From assembly GCF_900220975.1 (NCBI RefSeq), contig NZ_OBQD01000002.1, positions 248,001 through 312,000 of the forward strand: a DNA stretch of 64,000 bases, written 5' to 3'. Within the stretch, counting starts at the first letter, position 1, and every line of letters starts with the position of its first letter. Positions 61,874 through 64,000 of this stretch are shown in pieces. The notes below the pieces were generated by a model. The model did no database searches. It was not told the origin of the DNA and saw only the letters and a program-made list of their open reading frames with translations. The translations under genes were made by a program, and so were the position numbers. This DNA comes from Rhizobium subbaraonis (GTDB lineage: Bacteria; Pseudomonadota; Alphaproteobacteria; Rhizobiales; Rhizobiaceae).

Positions 61874-63409
61874 ATGACGATCACCCTTCATCCCGGTCGG
61901 GTCACACTCGCCGAACTCGCCGACATCTACTGGAACAACGGCTCGGCCAGGCTGGACCCGTCCTTCGACGCCGCCGTGCTGAAGGGTGCGGCGCGGATCG
62001 CCGAGATCGCCTCCGGCAATGCGCCGGTCTACGGTATTAACACCGGATTCGGTAAGCTCGCCTCGATCAAGATCGACAGCGCCGATCTCGCCGCCCTGCA
62101 ACGCAACCTGATCCTGTCGCATTGCTGCGGGCTAGGTGCGCCGCTGCCGGAAAACGTCGTGCGCCTGATCATGGCGCTGAAGCTCATTTCTCTCGGCCGC
62201 GGCGCTTCCGGCGTCCGCATAGATCTTATCCGGCTCATCGAGGGGATGCTCGAGAGGGGCGTCATCCCTGTCATCCCGGAAAAGGGATCGGTCGGCGCTT
62301 CGGGCGACCTTGCGCCACTGGCGCATATGTCGGCGACGATGATGGGCGAAGGCGAGGCCTTCTTCGATGGCGAGCGTATGGCCTCCCGCCAGGCCCTGGA
62401 CCAGGCCGGGTTGGTGCCGGTGGTGCTGGCAGCCAAGGAAGGGCTCGCACTGATCAACGGCACGCAAACCTCGACGGCGCTGGCGCTCGCCGGCCTGTTC
62501 CGCGCCCATCGCGCAGCCCAGACGGCGCTGGTCACCGGTGCTCTGTCCACCGATGCGGCCATGGGTTCGTCTGCGCCCTTCCATCCCGACATTCATGCCC
62601 TGCGCGGCCACCGGGGCCAAATCGACGCTGGCGCAGCCCTGCGCCGGTTGCTCGAAGGCTCTGAGATCCGCGAAAGCCATATCGAGGGCGACGAACGGGT
62701 ACAGGACCCCTATTGCATCCGGTGCCAGCCGCAAGTCGACGGCGCCTGCCTCGATCTTCTGCGCTCGGTCGCCCGGACACTGGAAATCGAAGCCAATGCG
62801 GTTACTGACAATCCGCTCGTGCTCTCCGACAATGAGGTCGTTTCGGGCGGCAATTTCCATGCGGAGCCAGTGGCGTTCGCCGCCGACCAGATGGCGCTCG
62901 CCATATGCGAGATCGGCGCAATCGCGCAGCGGCGTATCGCCCTTCTCGTCGATCCCGCCCTTTCCTATGGCCTGCCGGCATTTCTGTCGAAGAAGCCGGG
63001 CCTGAACTCGGGTCTGATGATCGCCGAAGTCACCTCGGCAGCCCTGATGAGCGAAAACAAGCAGATGTCGCATCCGGCCTCGGTCGATTCGACGCCGACC
63101 TCCGCCAATCAGGAAGACCACGTGTCGATGGCCTGCCACGGTGCGCGCCGCATTCTGGCCATGACGGAAAACCTGTTCGGTATTCTCGGCATCGAGGCGC
63201 TGGCGGCCGTGCAGGGCGTCGAGCTGCGCGGGCCGCTCAAGACCAGCCCGGAGCTGGAGAAGGCCGTCGCGGTGATGCGTTCGGCGGTCCCCACGCTCGA
63301 AGGGGACCGCTATATGGCGCCGGACCTGGCCGCCGCGACCAATCTCGTTGCATCCGGCGCGCTCGCCGCCTCCATTTCCGACGGCATCCTGCCGGTACTG
63401 GAGGGTTGA
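61874..63409 (+). CDS. hutH: histidine ammonia-lyase
   Basis: 511 residues, standard length. Removes ammonia from histidine to give urocanate. The methylidene-imidazolone cofactor arises from the Ala-Ser-Gly of [15 protein letters not shown], fully conserved; [12 protein letters not shown] carries the catalytic Tyr, and SNQEDHVSM-like region reads [15 protein letters not shown]. Start ATG 61874; a longer frame from 61694 is a shadow inside hutI. Confidence 0.96.
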   Translation: MTITLHPGRVTLAELADIYWNNGSARLDPSFDAAVLKGAARIAEIASGNAPVYGINTGFGKLASIKIDSADLAALQRNLILSHCCGLGAPLPENVVRLIMALKLISLGRGASGVRIDLIRLIEGMLERGVIPVIPEKGSVGASGDLAPLAHMSATMMGEGEAFFDGERMASRQALDQAGLVPVVLAAKEGLALINGTQTSTALALAGLFRAHRAAQTALVTGALSTDAAMGSSAPFHPDIHALRGHRGQIDAGAALRRLLEGSEIRESHIEGDERVQDPYCIRCQPQVDGACLDLLRSVARTLEIEANAVTDNPLVLSDNEVVSGGNFHAEPVAFAADQMALAICEIGAIAQRRIALLVDPALSYGLPAFLSKKPGLNSGLMIAEVTSAALMSENKQMSHPASVDSTPTSANQEDHVSMACHGARRILAMTENLFGILGIEALAAVQGVELRGPLKTSPELEKAVAVMRSAVPTLEGDRYMAPDLAAATNLVASGALAASISDGILPVLEG

Positions 63410-63413
63410 GGGA

Positions 63414-64000
63414 ATGGAGAGCTTCGAGGTCAAACAGGGCACGTCACCGGTCATTCTCGGACTGCCGCATACCGGAACGCAGGTCCCGCCGGACATCTGG
63501 GAGCGCCTGAACGACAACGGGCGGGTACTGGCCGATACCGACTGGCATATTCACGAGCTTTACGACGGCCTGCTTGCCGACGTGACAACGGTTCGGGCGA
63601 CGTTTCATCGCTACGTCATCGATGCGAACCGGGACCCGTCGGGCGCCAGTCTCTACCCGGGCCAGAACACGACCGGCCTTGTGCCGGAGACGGATTTCGA
63701 CGGCAAGCCGATCTGGAGGGATGGCGCCGAGCCTACGATGGAGGATATCGCCGCACGGACCGCGGCCTTCCACGCCCCCTATCACACAGCGCTCGCGGCG
63801 GAGATCGAACGGGTCAGGGCGATCCACGGCATAGCCATTCTCTACGACTGCCATTCCATCCGCTCGCACATACCCTTCCTCTTCGAGGGCAGGCTTGCCG
63901 ATTTCAATATCGGCACCGACAAGGGCGCAACCTGTGATCCGGCGATCGAGCGCGCCGCCGTCGAGGTCACGGCGGCTGCAAGCGGCTACACGAGCGTTCT
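63414..64000 (+). CDS. hutG: N-formylglutamate deformylase, 5' part
   Basis: The first 195 residues, continuing past the window end. Removes formate from N-formylglutamate to give glutamate; this matches HutF as the preceding step. N-formylglutamate amidohydrolase landmarks: VILGLPHTGTQVP, DTDWHIHELYD, FHRYVIDANRDP and YDCHSIRSHIPFLFEG. It starts 4 nt after hutH. hutU (urocanase) is not in the window and may lie downstream. Confidence 0.93.
   Translation, partial: MESFEVKQGTSPVILGLPHTGTQVPPDIWERLNDNGRVLADTDWHIHELYDGLLADVTTVRATFHRYVIDANRDPSGASLYPGQNTTGLVPETDFDGKPIWRDGAEPTMEDIAARTAAFHAPYHTALAAEIERVRAIHGIAILYDCHSIRSHIPFLFEGRLADFNIGTDKGATCDPAIERAAVEVTAAASGYTSV

Noticed and set aside
1-64000. tRNA, rRNA, CRISPR array, insertion sequence or prophage
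   Set aside because: None recognised by eye: no repeat-spacer arrays, no transposase or integrase motifs, no tRNA-like cloverleaf noticed. A dedicated scan was not possible.

Overview
The window is 64 kb of dense, GC-rich DNA with nearly every gene in a catabolic, transport or regulatory operon. No tRNA, rRNA, insertion sequence, integrase or CRISPR array was seen. Gene families (BigR/Blh sulfide operon, complete-style hut genes, paired-ATPase CUT1 importer, polyamine-type ABC importers, MYG1, twin-arginine binding proteins) and codon use fit an alphaproteobacterium of the Rhizobiales, most likely Rhizobiaceae (Sinorhizobium/Ensifer, Rhizobium, Agrobacterium or Shinella-like). The run of importers and accessory pathways would suit a chromid or megaplasmid, but that is inference.

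Layout. 1-324: 3' end of an arginine deiminase gene. 390-5244: RND efflux operon (adaptor, pump, small membrane protein). 5368-9777: AraC-type regulator, Sfp-type phosphopantetheinyl transferase and a membrane-anchored TolB/TPR protein, all on the minus strand. 9908-14103: small unknown protein, then TetR-MacB-MacA efflux. 14235-31829: a minus-strand run of sixteen genes, divergent from a LacI-type regulator (32128-33144). It joins two sugar importers (CUT1 with two ATPases; CUT2), sugar-modifying enzymes (mutarotase-like DUF4432, xylose-isomerase-like TIM barrel, Gfo/Idh/MocA dehydrogenase, SDR, FAH-family enzyme) and CoA chemistry (CaiB CoA-transferase, crotonase) plus a binding-protein-like gene with no signal peptide. 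33184-34962: two different L,D-transpeptidase genes. 35139-37610: BigR-controlled sulfide detoxification operon. 37842-40342: MYG1 protein and a double-PAS diguanylate cyclase.

40540-63999+ is the most interesting part. It contains (i) an operon for a polyamine-type ABC importer, a divergent histidinol-dehydrogenase paralogue, a zinc alcohol dehydrogenase and an APH-fold kinase, preceded by an SDR and a divergent HisC-like aminotransferase; (ii) hutC; (iii) a LuxR-type regulator facing a glutamine-synthetase-like gene, a second polyamine-type ABC importer and an iron alcohol dehydrogenase; (iv) hutF, hutI, hutH, hutG. Palindromes matching the HutC operator form TGTA-N2-TACA lie in front of the ABC/HisD operon (48447-48458), in a degenerate form in the SDR/HisC divergent promoter (49475-49492), and between hutF and hutI (60565-60576). 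I therefore infer one HutC regulon that feeds an unknown imidazole compound (histidinol or a relative) into the five-step histidine pathway. The LuxR-controlled glutamine-synthetase module looks like a separate gamma-glutamylation route for an amine or amino alcohol, with a perfect 16-bp palindrome at 52411-52426 as its likely operator.

Start sites were chosen from Shine-Dalgarno spacing and overlaps. Family calls rest on motifs read by eye; no database search was run.
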